Source of the DNA: Membranihabitans marinus
GTDB taxonomy: Bacteria > Bacteroidota > Bacteroidia > Chitinophagales > Saprospiraceae
Assembly: GCF_021729155.1 (NCBI RefSeq)
Contig: NZ_JAJQYA010000002.1
Span: forward strand, 62,001 to 126,000
Length of the DNA: 64,000 bases
Direction: 5' to 3'
Of this stretch, positions 56,907 through 64,000 are shown in pieces. The stretch's first letter is position 1. Every line of letters starts with the position of its first letter. The notes under the pieces were generated by a model. It was not told the DNA's origin. It saw nothing but the letters and a program-made list of their open reading frames with translations, and made no database searches. The translations under genes and the position numbers were made by a program.

Positions 56907-57542
56907 ATGAATAGGTTAGATAAAATACGAAGAGAATACGATCATCCTCCTCTGTTGGAGGAATCGATGAATGAAGATCCTTATGTGCAATTTAAAGTTT
57001 GGTTTGACGATGCTTTCCAAGTTTATGAATTGGACGCCAACGCTATGTTTTTGTCCACCGTCAACGCTTCTGGTCAACCGTCGAGTAGGACGGTATTGCT
57101 GAAGGGAGTAAGTGAAGAAGGATTTATGTTTTATACCAATTACGAAAGCAAAAAGGGGATGGAGATTCTATCTCATCCCCAAGTTGCGCTTTTGTTTTTT
57201 TGGCCCGGCCTTGACCGGCAAATTCGCATAGAAGGTATAGCCCAGAAGGTTTCGAGTGAAGCTTCCGATGAATATTTTTACAGTCGGCCAAGAGGGAGCC
57301 AAATCAGTGCTATCGTTTCTCCACAGAGTCGGGAAGTGTCCGGCTATAATGAATTGGAATCGGCATGGGAGAAAATGCAATCAGAGGAGGAATTGTCAAG
57401 ACCTGATCAATGGGGTGGTTTTGTTGTAAAACCCGAGTATTTTGAGTTTTGGCAGGGAAGAAAGAATAGATTGCACGATAGACTCATATACCAAAAGAAT
57501 GTAGATAGAGGTGGATTTCATTTAAAAAGATTAGCGCCATAG
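56907..57542 (+). CDS. pdxH: Pyridoxamine 5'-phosphate oxidase
   Basis: PdxH oxidises pyridoxamine or pyridoxine phosphate to pyridoxal phosphate using FMN. Family motifs: AMFLSTVNASGQPSSRTVLLKG, EGFMFYTNYESKKG, VALLFFWPGLDRQIRIEG, EYFYSRPRGSQISAI, EYFEFWQGRKNRLHDR. At 211 residues it is normal. It starts six bases after the RND permease, so it is likely read through with the efflux operon, an unrelated function. Confidence 0.96.
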   Translation: MNRLDKIRREYDHPPLLEESMNEDPYVQFKVWFDDAFQVYELDANAMFLSTVNASGQPSSRTVLLKGVSEEGFMFYTNYESKKGMEILSHPQVALLFFWPGLDRQIRIEGIAQKVSSEASDEYFYSRPRGSQISAIVSPQSREVSGYNELESAWEKMQSEEELSRPDQWGGFVVKPEYFEFWQGRKNRLHDRLIYQKNVDRGGFHLKRLAP

Positions 57543-57740
57543 GGCATTATTTTGTAGATAGATTGTTTGTCTCTGTCGAAGAATTTCAGGGTTTAAATTT
57601 TTCTTAAGAAACACTTGTGAGATTAATGCATTATATTTATAACATTGTTCAAATGATTTTATCAATATCTTGAGCACAAAAGAAAATATGATTAAAAAAT
57701 TTTACACGTATTTTAATTTCAAACAGAAAAATAATTAACA

Positions 57741-59258
57741 ATGAAAAAGAATTTAATCATACCAGCCTTGGTCGCCCTCGTCGTTACCGCATTGACATTG
57801 GGTATATATGACCAGTTTAAGGCGAAAGAAAGTATTCCTACATTTAACACAGAATTGGAGACTCCTGTCAACAATGTTCTGTTTACCATGGATAGTAAAG
57901 GAAATGCCGTACCCCTAGATTTTACAACTACTTCAAAGAAGGTAATGCCAGCCGTGGTGTTAATCAATGTAGAAATCGGTAGTTCTTCAAGAGGAGGAAG
58001 AGTTCAGGAACAATATCAAGATCCTTTTCAGGACTTTTTTCAGGACTTTTTCCCACGAGGTCAACAACGTCAAAGCCCACAGAGCAATCAAGTTCGAAGA
58101 GGGAAGGGATCAGGTGTAATTATTAATGGCAATGGTTATATCGTTACCAATAACCATGTGGTAGAAGATGCCACTAAGATCGACGTTGTCATGAATAACA
58201 ATCGTTCATACTCCGCAGAGGTTATAGGTACAGATCCTTCTACTGATCTTGCCTTGATAAAGATCGATGCTGAGGATTTACCTTTTGTCAATATGGTCAA
58301 TTCCGATGATGTGGAAGTAGGAGAATGGGTGTTGGCCATCGGAAATCCTTTGAGTTTTAGCAGTACTGTCACTGCGGGAATTGTCAGTGCAGTAGGTCGA
58401 AATATCGATATTTTAGACAAAGAAGAAACTCCTTACGCCATCGAAAGTTTTATTCAAACCGATGCCGCTATCAACAAGGGGAATAGTGGAGGTGCATTGG
58501 TCAATTTGAATGGAGATTTAATAGGAATTAACTCCGCTATTGCCAGCCCTACTGGGTATTATGCCGGTTATGGATTTGCGATTCCTTCCAATTTGGTCAA
58601 CAAAGTAGTGGATGATTTATTGAAATACGGAGAAGTAAAAAGAGCGGTTCTCGGTGTGCAAATAAGCCATGTTGATCCTGAATTTGCTAAAGAAAAAGAC
58701 CTTAAGACCCAAGATGGAGTATATATCCAATCTGTTATCGAGGGATCTTCTGCAGCTGATGCCGACTTAAAGGCCGGAGATGTGATCACACAAATAGACG
58801 GTAAAGATGTATTTGAAGTTCCTATTTTACAGGAAAGAATAGCTAGAACTCGTCCTGGAGAAACGGTGTCATTGACTATTAATAGAGATGGTGAAATCCT
58901 TCATAAAGATGTTGTTCTCAAAGGTTTGGAAAATACAACAGGTGCAGTAGCTGCCATGGATTCTGATATGGAAAGGTTACTCGGTGCCAAGTTGGTAGAA
59001 TTGACATCTGAAGAAAAAGAAAAGCTAGATCTAGACTACGGGGTTAAGATCGAAGATATGACCCAGAGTGGAATCCTTTATAAAAATACAAAGCTTGAGC
59101 CGGGATTTGTGATTTTGAAAGCCAATGACAAAGAGATCAAAAGTGTAGACCAATTGGAGTCTATTCTTCGAGAAAGAAAAAATTCTGGTGTAATGTTAGA
59201 GGGTATTTATCCCGATAATCCAAAACAAAGAATTTACGAAGCATTTGGATTGAATTAA
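57741..59258 (+). CDS. htrA: HtrA/Deg-family periplasmic serine protease
   Basis: This protease/chaperone of the cell envelope has an N-terminal hydrophobic segment (residues 4-22). The trypsin-like domain has an intact triad: His in GYIVTNNHVVED, Asp in DPSTDLALIKID and Ser in NKGNSGGALVN. A flexible Gln-rich loop with repeats (QDPFQDFFQDFFPRGQQRQS) precedes the domain. Two PDZ-type domains follow (GVYIQSVIEGSSAADADLKA, then a second divergent one). At 505 residues it is of normal length for Bacteroidota Do-like proteins. A hairpin terminator follows 25 bases after the stop. Confidence 0.95.
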   Translation: MKKNLIIPALVALVVTALTLGIYDQFKAKESIPTFNTELETPVNNVLFTMDSKGNAVPLDFTTTSKKVMPAVVLINVEIGSSSRGGRVQEQYQDPFQDFFQDFFPRGQQRQSPQSNQVRRGKGSGVIINGNGYIVTNNHVVEDATKIDVVMNNNRSYSAEVIGTDPSTDLALIKIDAEDLPFVNMVNSDDVEVGEWVLAIGNPLSFSSTVTAGIVSAVGRNIDILDKEETPYAIESFIQTDAAINKGNSGGALVNLNGDLIGINSAIASPTGYYAGYGFAIPSNLVNKVVDDLLKYGEVKRAVLGVQISHVDPEFAKEKDLKTQDGVYIQSVIEGSSAADADLKAGDVITQIDGKDVFEVPILQERIARTRPGETVSLTINRDGEILHKDVVLKGLENTTGAVAAMDSDMERLLGAKLVELTSEEKEKLDLDYGVKIEDMTQSGILYKNTKLEPGFVILKANDKEIKSVDQLESILRERKNSGVMLEGIYPDNPKQRIYEAFGLN

Positions 59259-59283
59259 TCCTATCCCAAAATAAGAATTTGAT

Positions 59284-59311
59284 ATAGGCCGGCTTTTGTC
59301 GGCCTATTTTG
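59284..59311 (+). terminator. Rho-independent terminator after htrA
   Basis: An 8-bp stem (59284-59291 with 59300-59307, ATAGGCCG and its complement) with an 8-base loop is followed by a short T tract. It lies 25 bases after the htrA stop. Confidence 0.85.
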
Positions 59312-59396
59312 TATGTGTCCATATTATACGAAATCTTTTCCGTCTTTGTAAAATGTATTTCGTATTGAGAAATTTAATGCTATATAAGCCCTAATC

Positions 59397-60035
59397 ATGA
59401 TAAAGAACTTAATTAAAGCCAAATTTAAGAACGAATTCGAAGATGGATTACTCGATGTAATGGTGGAAGAGGGTAGGTTTGTCGAATTGAATAAGGGAGA
59501 CAATTTGATCAATGCCGGTGAATTTATTCGAAATTTTCCATTAATCTTGACTGGTGTTATTAAAATTATGAGGGAAGACGAAGAGGGTAAGGAAATTTTA
59601 CTGTACTACCTCTATCCTGGAGAAACCTGTGCTCTAAGTCTAAGTTGTTGTATGGCATCTAAGGTGAGCTCGATTAAAGCAGTAGTGGAGGATGATGCTG
59701 AAGTCATTCTTATCCCCATTCAGAAAATGGATGAATGGGTACAATCTTTCCCGACTTGGAAAAGTTTTGTAATGCAAACTTATCAAGACCGTTTTGAAGA
59801 ATTGTTGGAGACCATTGATGAATTGGCTTTTAACAAAATGGATGAGAGACTGTGGTCTTACCTCGTGAATCGAACTACAGTATTGCAAGCTAGTCAATTA
59901 GATATTACCCATTCTGAGATTGCCAAAGAATTGGGAACCAGTAGAGAGGTCATTTCTCGATTGTTAAAGAAACTAGAAGGTCAAAATAAAATCGCTATGT
60001 CTAGAAACAGTATTGAGGTATTCAATGTTGTGTGA
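59397..60035 (+). CDS. Crp/Fnr-family transcriptional regulator
   Basis: This 212-residue regulator has an N-terminal cyclic-nucleotide-like sensor domain (ELNKGDNLINAGEFIRNFPL, KEILLYYLYPGETCALSLSC) and a C-terminal winged helix (ITHSEIAKELGTSREVISRLLKKLEGQ). Three cysteines sit in the CALSLSCC stretch, in the region where cyclic-nucleotide-binding proteins normally have the phosphate cassette, so it probably does not bind cAMP and may respond to redox or sulfur. The split YeeE/YedE transporter follows 80 bases downstream on the same strand, a common Bacteroidota pairing, so these genes are likely its target. The effector is inferred from context only. Confidence 0.9.
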   Translation: MIKNLIKAKFKNEFEDGLLDVMVEEGRFVELNKGDNLINAGEFIRNFPLILTGVIKIMREDEEGKEILLYYLYPGETCALSLSCCMASKVSSIKAVVEDDAEVILIPIQKMDEWVQSFPTWKSFVMQTYQDRFEELLETIDELAFNKMDERLWSYLVNRTTVLQASQLDITHSEIAKELGTSREVISRLLKKLEGQNKIAMSRNSIEVFNVV

Positions 60036-60114
60036 CAATTGATACACAGAATATGGAGAGTATAGTAGTTCTTTGTGCCGTGTATTGAATATTTTTTTCA
60101 AGTAATAATGTTTT

Positions 60115-60666
60115 ATGAATGATTTTTTAATGAATCCCTGGCCGTGGTATGTGGTGGGACCATTGATTACCATAGTCATGGTAATCTTTCTGTATTTGGG
60201 ACAAGTGTTTGGAATATCATCTAGCTTACAACATATCTGTAGTATGGCTGGAGCTGGCAAGTTCTCTGACTATTTTAGATATGATTGGAAGAAAAAGGCC
60301 CCGGTTCTATTTTTTACTGTAGGATTGATTGTAGGCGGAATATTGACGGTGAAATTTCTGGACGGTGATCATTATGTAGCTATTGCTGAAGAAACCAAGA
60401 TGGCGTTGATAGACATAGGAGTGAGGGATTTTGACCACTATGCACCTATTGGAATATTTGGAGAGGATGGCTTTTGGTCTCACCTGCCACTGTACATCAT
60501 CGGAGGATTGCTGATAGGTTTTGGGACCCGTTATGCCAATGGTTGTACATCTGGTCATGCCATTATGGGACTGTCTAATTTACAATGGCCATCTCTAATT
60601 GCTGTAGTCGGATTTTTTATTGGCGGTCTGATTGGTACTTATTTTCTATTGCCTTGGTTAATTTAA
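60115..60666 (+). CDS. YeeE/YedE-family transporter, first half
   Basis: This 183-residue membrane protein with four or so hydrophobic helices carries the conserved Cys motif TRYANGCTSGHAIMGLS near its end. YeeE/YedE (TsuA-like) proteins take up thiosulfate through a cysteine relay. Here the protein is split in two genes, this one and the next at 60669. Its stop is directly followed by the start of the partner (2 bases). It lies downstream of the Crp/Fnr-type regulator. Confidence 0.9.
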   Translation: MNDFLMNPWPWYVVGPLITIVMVIFLYLGQVFGISSSLQHICSMAGAGKFSDYFRYDWKKKAPVLFFTVGLIVGGILTVKFLDGDHYVAIAEETKMALIDIGVRDFDHYAPIGIFGEDGFWSHLPLYIIGGLLIGFGTRYANGCTSGHAIMGLSNLQWPSLIAVVGFFIGGLIGTYFLLPWLI

Positions 60667-60668
60667 AT

Positions 60669-61091
60669 ATGACAATGATGAAAAATTTTCCTTTTTTAAT
60701 TCTGGGCATAGTCTTTGGCGTCATCTTGGCCAAGGGAGAAGTAATTTCCTGGTTTCGAATTCAAGAGATGTTTCGGTTTGATGATTTTCATATGTATGGA
60801 GTTATTGGTTCTGCCGTAGTATTAGGGGTGATTAGTTTACAAATAATTAAAAAACTGGATCTTAAAGATGCCTATGGACAAAGTTTAATCCCCGCTCCGA
60901 AACCCATCGCCTTTAAACAGTATATATTCGGTGGAGTGATTTTTGGTATGGGTTGGGCCATTACAGGAGCCTGTCCTGGACCTATCTATATATTGGTCGG
61001 ATACGGATACTCATCTTATGTTATTGTCTTATTAGCTGCCTTAGCAGGTGCATTTTTGTATGGAATCCTAGCGAAATATCTACCCCATTGA
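60669..61091 (+). CDS. YeeE/YedE-family transporter, second half (DUF6691 type)
   Basis: This 140-residue membrane protein complements the preceding gene. It has the second conserved cysteine motif of the family (GMGWAITGACPGPIYILVGYG). The ATG at 60669 fits best, two bases after the stop of the first half; ATGs at 60675 and 60678 are close alternatives. A longer open frame from 60585 overlaps the first half and is not plausible. The two halves should form one transporter for a sulfur compound. Confidence 0.9.
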   Translation: MTMMKNFPFLILGIVFGVILAKGEVISWFRIQEMFRFDDFHMYGVIGSAVVLGVISLQIIKKLDLKDAYGQSLIPAPKPIAFKQYIFGGVIFGMGWAITGACPGPIYILVGYGYSSYVIVLLAALAGAFLYGILAKYLPH

Positions 61092-61156
61092 TTTGGTATA
61101 AATAGTTATATAGGTTGGTGTAAGTAGTTAAATGGGTTGGTATTATATGTTAATTG
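61090..61156. repeat. Three imperfect tandem copies of a 22-23 bp repeat
   Basis: Three consecutive units, 61090-61112, 61113-61134 and 61135-61156, share a GGTTGGT-like start, a TAAnTA-type middle and a GTTAnnT end. They begin at the last two bases of the YeeE/YedE second-half gene and fill much of the spacer before the TrpB2-like gene. Confidence 0.6.
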
Positions 61157-61238
61157 TTGGGTAAAGCCGGAGAAGGTTTTTATTACGAATGATATATTTT
61201 AAATATATTAGGGAGTTATTTTAATTTAAACCAAAGCT

Positions 61239-62600
61239 ATGACAACAAAAAAGTTTTTATTAGAGGAGAAGGATATTCCTGAAAGATGGTATAATATTGT
61301 AGCCGACATGGAGAATAAGCCTATGCCCCCTTTGCATCCGGGTACTAGAGAAGTAATCACAGGTGAGGCGTTGGCTCCATTATTCCCAGAAGAGTTGATA
61401 CGACAGGAAGTGAGTCAGGAAAAATGGATCGACATTCCAGAAGAGGTACGCGATATGTATAAGATTTGGAGACCAACACCGGTTTTTCGCGCATTGGGAT
61501 TGGAGAAGGCTTTAGATACGCCAGCTAAAATATATTATAAATACGAAGGCCAGAGCCCATCGGGGTCTCATAAACCGAATACTGCCATTCCTCAGGCTTA
61601 TTACAATAAACAAGCAGGGATACGAAAAATAACTACCGAGACTGGTGCAGGACAGTGGGGAAGTGCTTTGAGTTTTGCTTGCAATCAATTTGGAATTGAG
61701 TGCGAAGTGTATATGGTGAAAATTTCTTTTCATCACAAACCCTACCGCAAGACGATGATGAATACATGGGGGGCGAATGTGATTCCTTCACCTTCAAATT
61801 TAACAGAGGCTGGACGTTCGATTTTAGCTAAGGATCCAGATTCACCGGGTTCCTTGGGTATTGCGATTTCTGAAGCCGTAGAAATGGCTGCCCAAAATGA
61901 CGATGTCAACTACGCCTTGGGTTCTGTACTCAACCACGTTTTGACCCACCAAACCATTATAGGACTAGAAGCGGTAAAACAAATGGAAAAGGTAGGCGAT
62001 ATGCCTGATATAGTGGTAGCACCCTTTGGTGGTGGGTCCAACTTTGCGGGATTGACTTTCCCGTTCTTGAGAATGAATCTGGAAGAAGGCAAACAAATAA
62101 GATGTATAGCCAGTGAACCTGCCTCTTGTCCCAAATTGACGAGAGGGCAATTTAGATATGATTTTGGTGATGCCGTGGGGATGACGCCGTTAATACCTAT
62201 GTACACATTGGGGCATAATTTTGTTCCTGCCCCTATTCATGCAGGTGGGTTGAGATATCATGGTGCCGGTGCCATTGTCAGCCAATTGTTGCACGACAAT
62301 TTGATTGAGGCCAGAGCTCATATGAACAAAGAGGTGTTCGAAGCAGGTGTGCTTTTTGCGAGAACGGAAGGTATTATACCTGCTCCTGAAGCCAATCACG
62401 GAATAGCCACTGTAATTGCTGAAGCCAATCGATGTAAGGAAGAAGGACGTTCAGAGACTATCTTATTTAACCTCTGTGGACATGGCAATTTGGATATGAA
62501 GGCCTATGAAGATTATTTTGCTGGTAAAATAGTAGATCACGAATTGACTTCGGCGGAAATTGATGCCTCTTTGGCTATGTTGGATACACCAACATTATAA
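61239..62600 (+). CDS. TrpB2-type tryptophan synthase beta-like PLP enzyme
   Basis: This 453-residue fold-type II PLP enzyme matches TrpB2. It joins indole and serine in TrpB-type chemistry, or acts as a related beta-eliminating or serine-using enzyme. The PLP lysine is in GSHKPNTAIPQAYY, the catalytic Glu in TTETGAGQWGSALSFA and the phosphate-binding loop in VAPFGGGSNFAGL. TrpB2 proteins are longer than TrpB1 and work without the TrpA subunit; no trpA lies nearby. Its place after the sulfur genes and a tandem repeat gives no clear pathway. Confidence 0.92.
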   Translation: MTTKKFLLEEKDIPERWYNIVADMENKPMPPLHPGTREVITGEALAPLFPEELIRQEVSQEKWIDIPEEVRDMYKIWRPTPVFRALGLEKALDTPAKIYYKYEGQSPSGSHKPNTAIPQAYYNKQAGIRKITTETGAGQWGSALSFACNQFGIECEVYMVKISFHHKPYRKTMMNTWGANVIPSPSNLTEAGRSILAKDPDSPGSLGIAISEAVEMAAQNDDVNYALGSVLNHVLTHQTIIGLEAVKQMEKVGDMPDIVVAPFGGGSNFAGLTFPFLRMNLEEGKQIRCIASEPASCPKLTRGQFRYDFGDAVGMTPLIPMYTLGHNFVPAPIHAGGLRYHGAGAIVSQLLHDNLIEARAHMNKEVFEAGVLFARTEGIIPAPEANHGIATVIAEANRCKEEGRSETILFNLCGHGNLDMKAYEDYFAGKIVDHELTSAEIDASLAMLDTPTL

Positions 62601-62712
62601 AATGAATTTGGTATCATTTAACCGATAACTGAATATTCTATTGTTCCTAGACTGAAGGCATCTTTAAATGTTTGACTTCCATTATAGTAGAAAATAGATT
62701 GTAGAAAAAAAG

Positions 62713-62748
62713 AAAACACCTATCTTTCTCAGGAAAGATAGGTGTTTT
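62713..62748. terminator. Bidirectional Rho-independent terminator
   Basis: A perfect 16-bp stem (62713-62728 with 62733-62748) with a four-base loop has an A-rich arm on the left and a run of Ts on the right. It lies between the converging TrpB2 and GMC genes and touches the GMC stop at 62750. Confidence 0.93.
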
Positions 62749-62749
62749 T

Positions 62750-64000
62750 TTATAGTTTGCCTTCTTTGAGTTGTTTTACTGCATAATCACATGCTCTAGC
62801 TGTAAGGGCCATATAAGTGAGAGAAGGGCTCATATGTCCTGATGATGGCATACATGCACCGTCGGTTAGGAATAGATTGGGTACTTCATGGCATTGATTG
62901 TGAGCATTGAATATAGAGGTCTCAGGGTCTGAGCCCATTCGAGCGGTTCCCATTTCATGGACGGCATCACCATGGATGGCAGAACCTTCATGGGTTCTAA
63001 TATTTTTTAATCCCGCAACTTCCAATATCTCTTGTATTGCCGCCTTCATATCTTTGCGCATTGTCATTTCATTTTCCTTAAACGAAGCAGTGATTTTAAG
63101 AAGTGGCAAATCCCATTGATCCCTATTTTCATTATCTAGTTCTACTTTGTTTTCATAATAGGGTAAACAGGCACCATAAGCAGAAAGACTAAAACGCCAT
63201 GAACCTTGCTGAACGATGTTTTTTTTGAGGTCGCTACCTATACCTGCTTGGTTGAAATTGAGGCCAGCTCGAGAGGCTGAGCCCCATAGACCATAACCGC
63301 GAAGAAAGTCGGCATCTTGACCATTTATATTCCTAAATCTAGCTATGGCCAAGGATCCAGGTCGAAAACCTTTATAGGATTGGTCTTCAAACCCTTCAAA
63401 TTCACCAGAACCACTGACATTTTTGTGATGATCCATTAGGTAATGTCCTAGAACTCCACTGGAATTGCCCAGTCCATTGGGGAATCTATTTGAAGTCGAT
63501 CTCATGAGAATAGCGGTAGAAGGAAGAGTTGAGGCACAGAGAAATATTATTTTAGCCTTGAATTCTTCTACTTTATGGGTTTCCGCATCGATGATCCTAA
63601 CCCCAGATAATCGCTGGTGGATATCGTCATAGATTAGGGATTCTACGATGGAATGTGAACGCAAGGTAAGATTGCCCGTGGCATAAGCCGCTGGTAGGGT
63701 TGAACTATTGCTGCTAAAGTAAGCTCCAAATGGACAGCCCCTATGACAGAGGTTTCTATTCTGGCATTGGGAGCGCCCCTTAAATTGCCCAGGTTCCACT
63801 TGGGTTAAATGGGCAATGCGGTTGGGAATTAATTTCCTATCGGGATAGTGTTTTTCAATTCGCTTCTTTACTTCTAACTCCACACAATTCATCTCCACAG
63901 GGGGTAAGAAATGTCCATCGGGAAATTGAGGTATGCCTTCTTTAGATCCACTTACTCCAATAAATTTTTCTACGTAGTCGTACCAAGGTGCGATATCTTT
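62750..64000 (-). CDS. GMC-family oxidoreductase (5' end outside the window)
   Basis: This FAD-dependent oxidoreductase acts on alcohols, sugars or related compounds. The frame remains open to the right edge (34 codons beyond a possible internal GTG start at 63898), and those codons read DIAPWYDYVEKFIGVSG, typical of the GMC interior. The protein is therefore truncated at the N-terminus, with the FAD-binding GAGxxG region outside. The visible part has a Cys-rich RSQCQNRNLCHRGCPFGAY and the C-terminal HEMGTARMGSDPET, ending near SSGHMSPSLTYMALTARACDYA. Many Bacteroidota members act with a small gluconate-2-dehydrogenase-like subunit, which is not visible here. Confidence 0.92.
   Translation of the reverse strand, partial: KDIAPWYDYVEKFIGVSGSKEGIPQFPDGHFLPPVEMNCVELEVKKRIEKHYPDRKLIPNRIAHLTQVEPGQFKGRSQCQNRNLCHRGCPFGAYFSSNSSTLPAAYATGNLTLRSHSIVESLIYDDIHQRLSGVRIIDAETHKVEEFKAKIIFLCASTLPSTAILMRSTSNRFPNGLGNSSGVLGHYLMDHHKNVSGSGEFEGFEDQSYKGFRPGSLAIARFRNINGQDADFLRGYGLWGSASRAGLNFNQAGIGSDLKKNIVQQGSWRFSLSAYGACLPYYENKVELDNENRDQWDLPLLKITASFKENEMTMRKDMKAAIQEILEVAGLKNIRTHEGSAIHGDAVHEMGTARMGSDPETSIFNAHNQCHEVPNLFLTDGACMPSSGHMSPSLTYMALTARACDYAVKQLKEGKL

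Noticed and set aside
60585-60668. Upstream extension of the second YeeE/YedE half gene
   Set aside because: It lies inside the first half gene in another frame; the ATG at 60669 starts a typical membrane protein.
63896-63898. GTG at 63898 as the true start of the GMC oxidoreductase
   Set aside because: The frame remains open for 34 more codons to the edge and those codons match GMC interior sequence, so the gene is truncated by the window.
1-64000. CRISPR arrays, tRNA or rRNA genes, insertion sequences, prophage
   Set aside because: None found by eye: no regular spaced repeats, no transposase or integrase, and no tRNA-like structure in the gaps.

Overview
The window looks like chromosomal DNA of a free-living Bacteroidota bacterium, most likely in or near Saprospiraceae. 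The evidence is low GC, little Shine-Dalgarno signal, several TAnnTTTG-type -7 boxes, and a short primary sigma factor without region 1.1. Five large exported proteins carry type IX secretion (T9SS) or gliding-associated C-terminal domains, and many ordinary genes have Bacteroidota-type sequences. I see no rRNA, tRNA, CRISPR array, insertion sequence, phage or integrase; this is mostly housekeeping chromosome with lineage-specific surface genes.

Layout. 1-6.9 kb (minus): an edge-truncated membrane protein, a tandem OmpA-like protein and a giant 1824-residue surface protein. 7.0-11.3 kb (plus): a conserved hypothetical coupled to era, then der, rfbC and rfbD. 11.4-19.1 kb (plus): a gliding-type surface protein, riboflavin synthase, Kdo transferase, a heptose kinase and a T9SS type A protein, closed by a bidirectional terminator. 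19.2-25.9 kb: the Anbu gene cluster (Anbu proteasome-like protease, alpha-E protein and circularly permuted ATP-grasp on the minus strand; a divergent transglutaminase-DUF2126 protein). 26.0-29.2 kb: deacetylase-like and DegT genes, a ferredoxin and a START-like protein. 29.3-32.7 kb: primary sigma factor, an Lrp regulator, a membrane-anchored S41-like protein and a threonylcarbamoyl-AMP synthase. 32.8-37.6 kb: a PKD surface protein, rplS with a clear terminator, and a metallophosphoesterase/lipoprotein/DUF6794 operon. 38.2-46.8 kb: topA with an Lrp regulator, aminopeptidase P, a HupE-like protein, and an asd/coiled-coil/rlmB operon. 46.9-50.6 kb: a lamin-tail-domain surface protein overlapping an endonuclease/exonuclease/phosphatase-fold membrane protein, then a GNAT. 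50.9-59.3 kb: a TolC/adaptor/RND efflux operon, pdxH and an HtrA protease. 59.4-64 kb: a Crp/Fnr regulator, a split YeeE/YedE transporter, a TrpB2-like enzyme and an edge-truncated GMC oxidoreductase.

The most interesting system is the Anbu cluster at 19.2-25.9 kb. Two ligase-type proteins (ATP-grasp and a glutamine-synthetase-like DUF2126 domain) sit beside two peptidase-type proteins (a proteasome-like Ntn hydrolase and a transglutaminase-fold domain) and the helical alpha-E protein. This suggests a pathway that builds and removes a peptide or peptide-like modification. The neighbourhood is known from comparative genomics, but I know of no established substrate. Secondary points of interest are a lamin-tail/EEP gene pair whose EEP lacks expected catalytic residues, a membrane protein resembling an S41 protease without its catalytic residues, a module shared by two otherwise different surface proteins, and a three-copy 22-bp tandem repeat between the YeeE/YedE genes and the TrpB2 gene.
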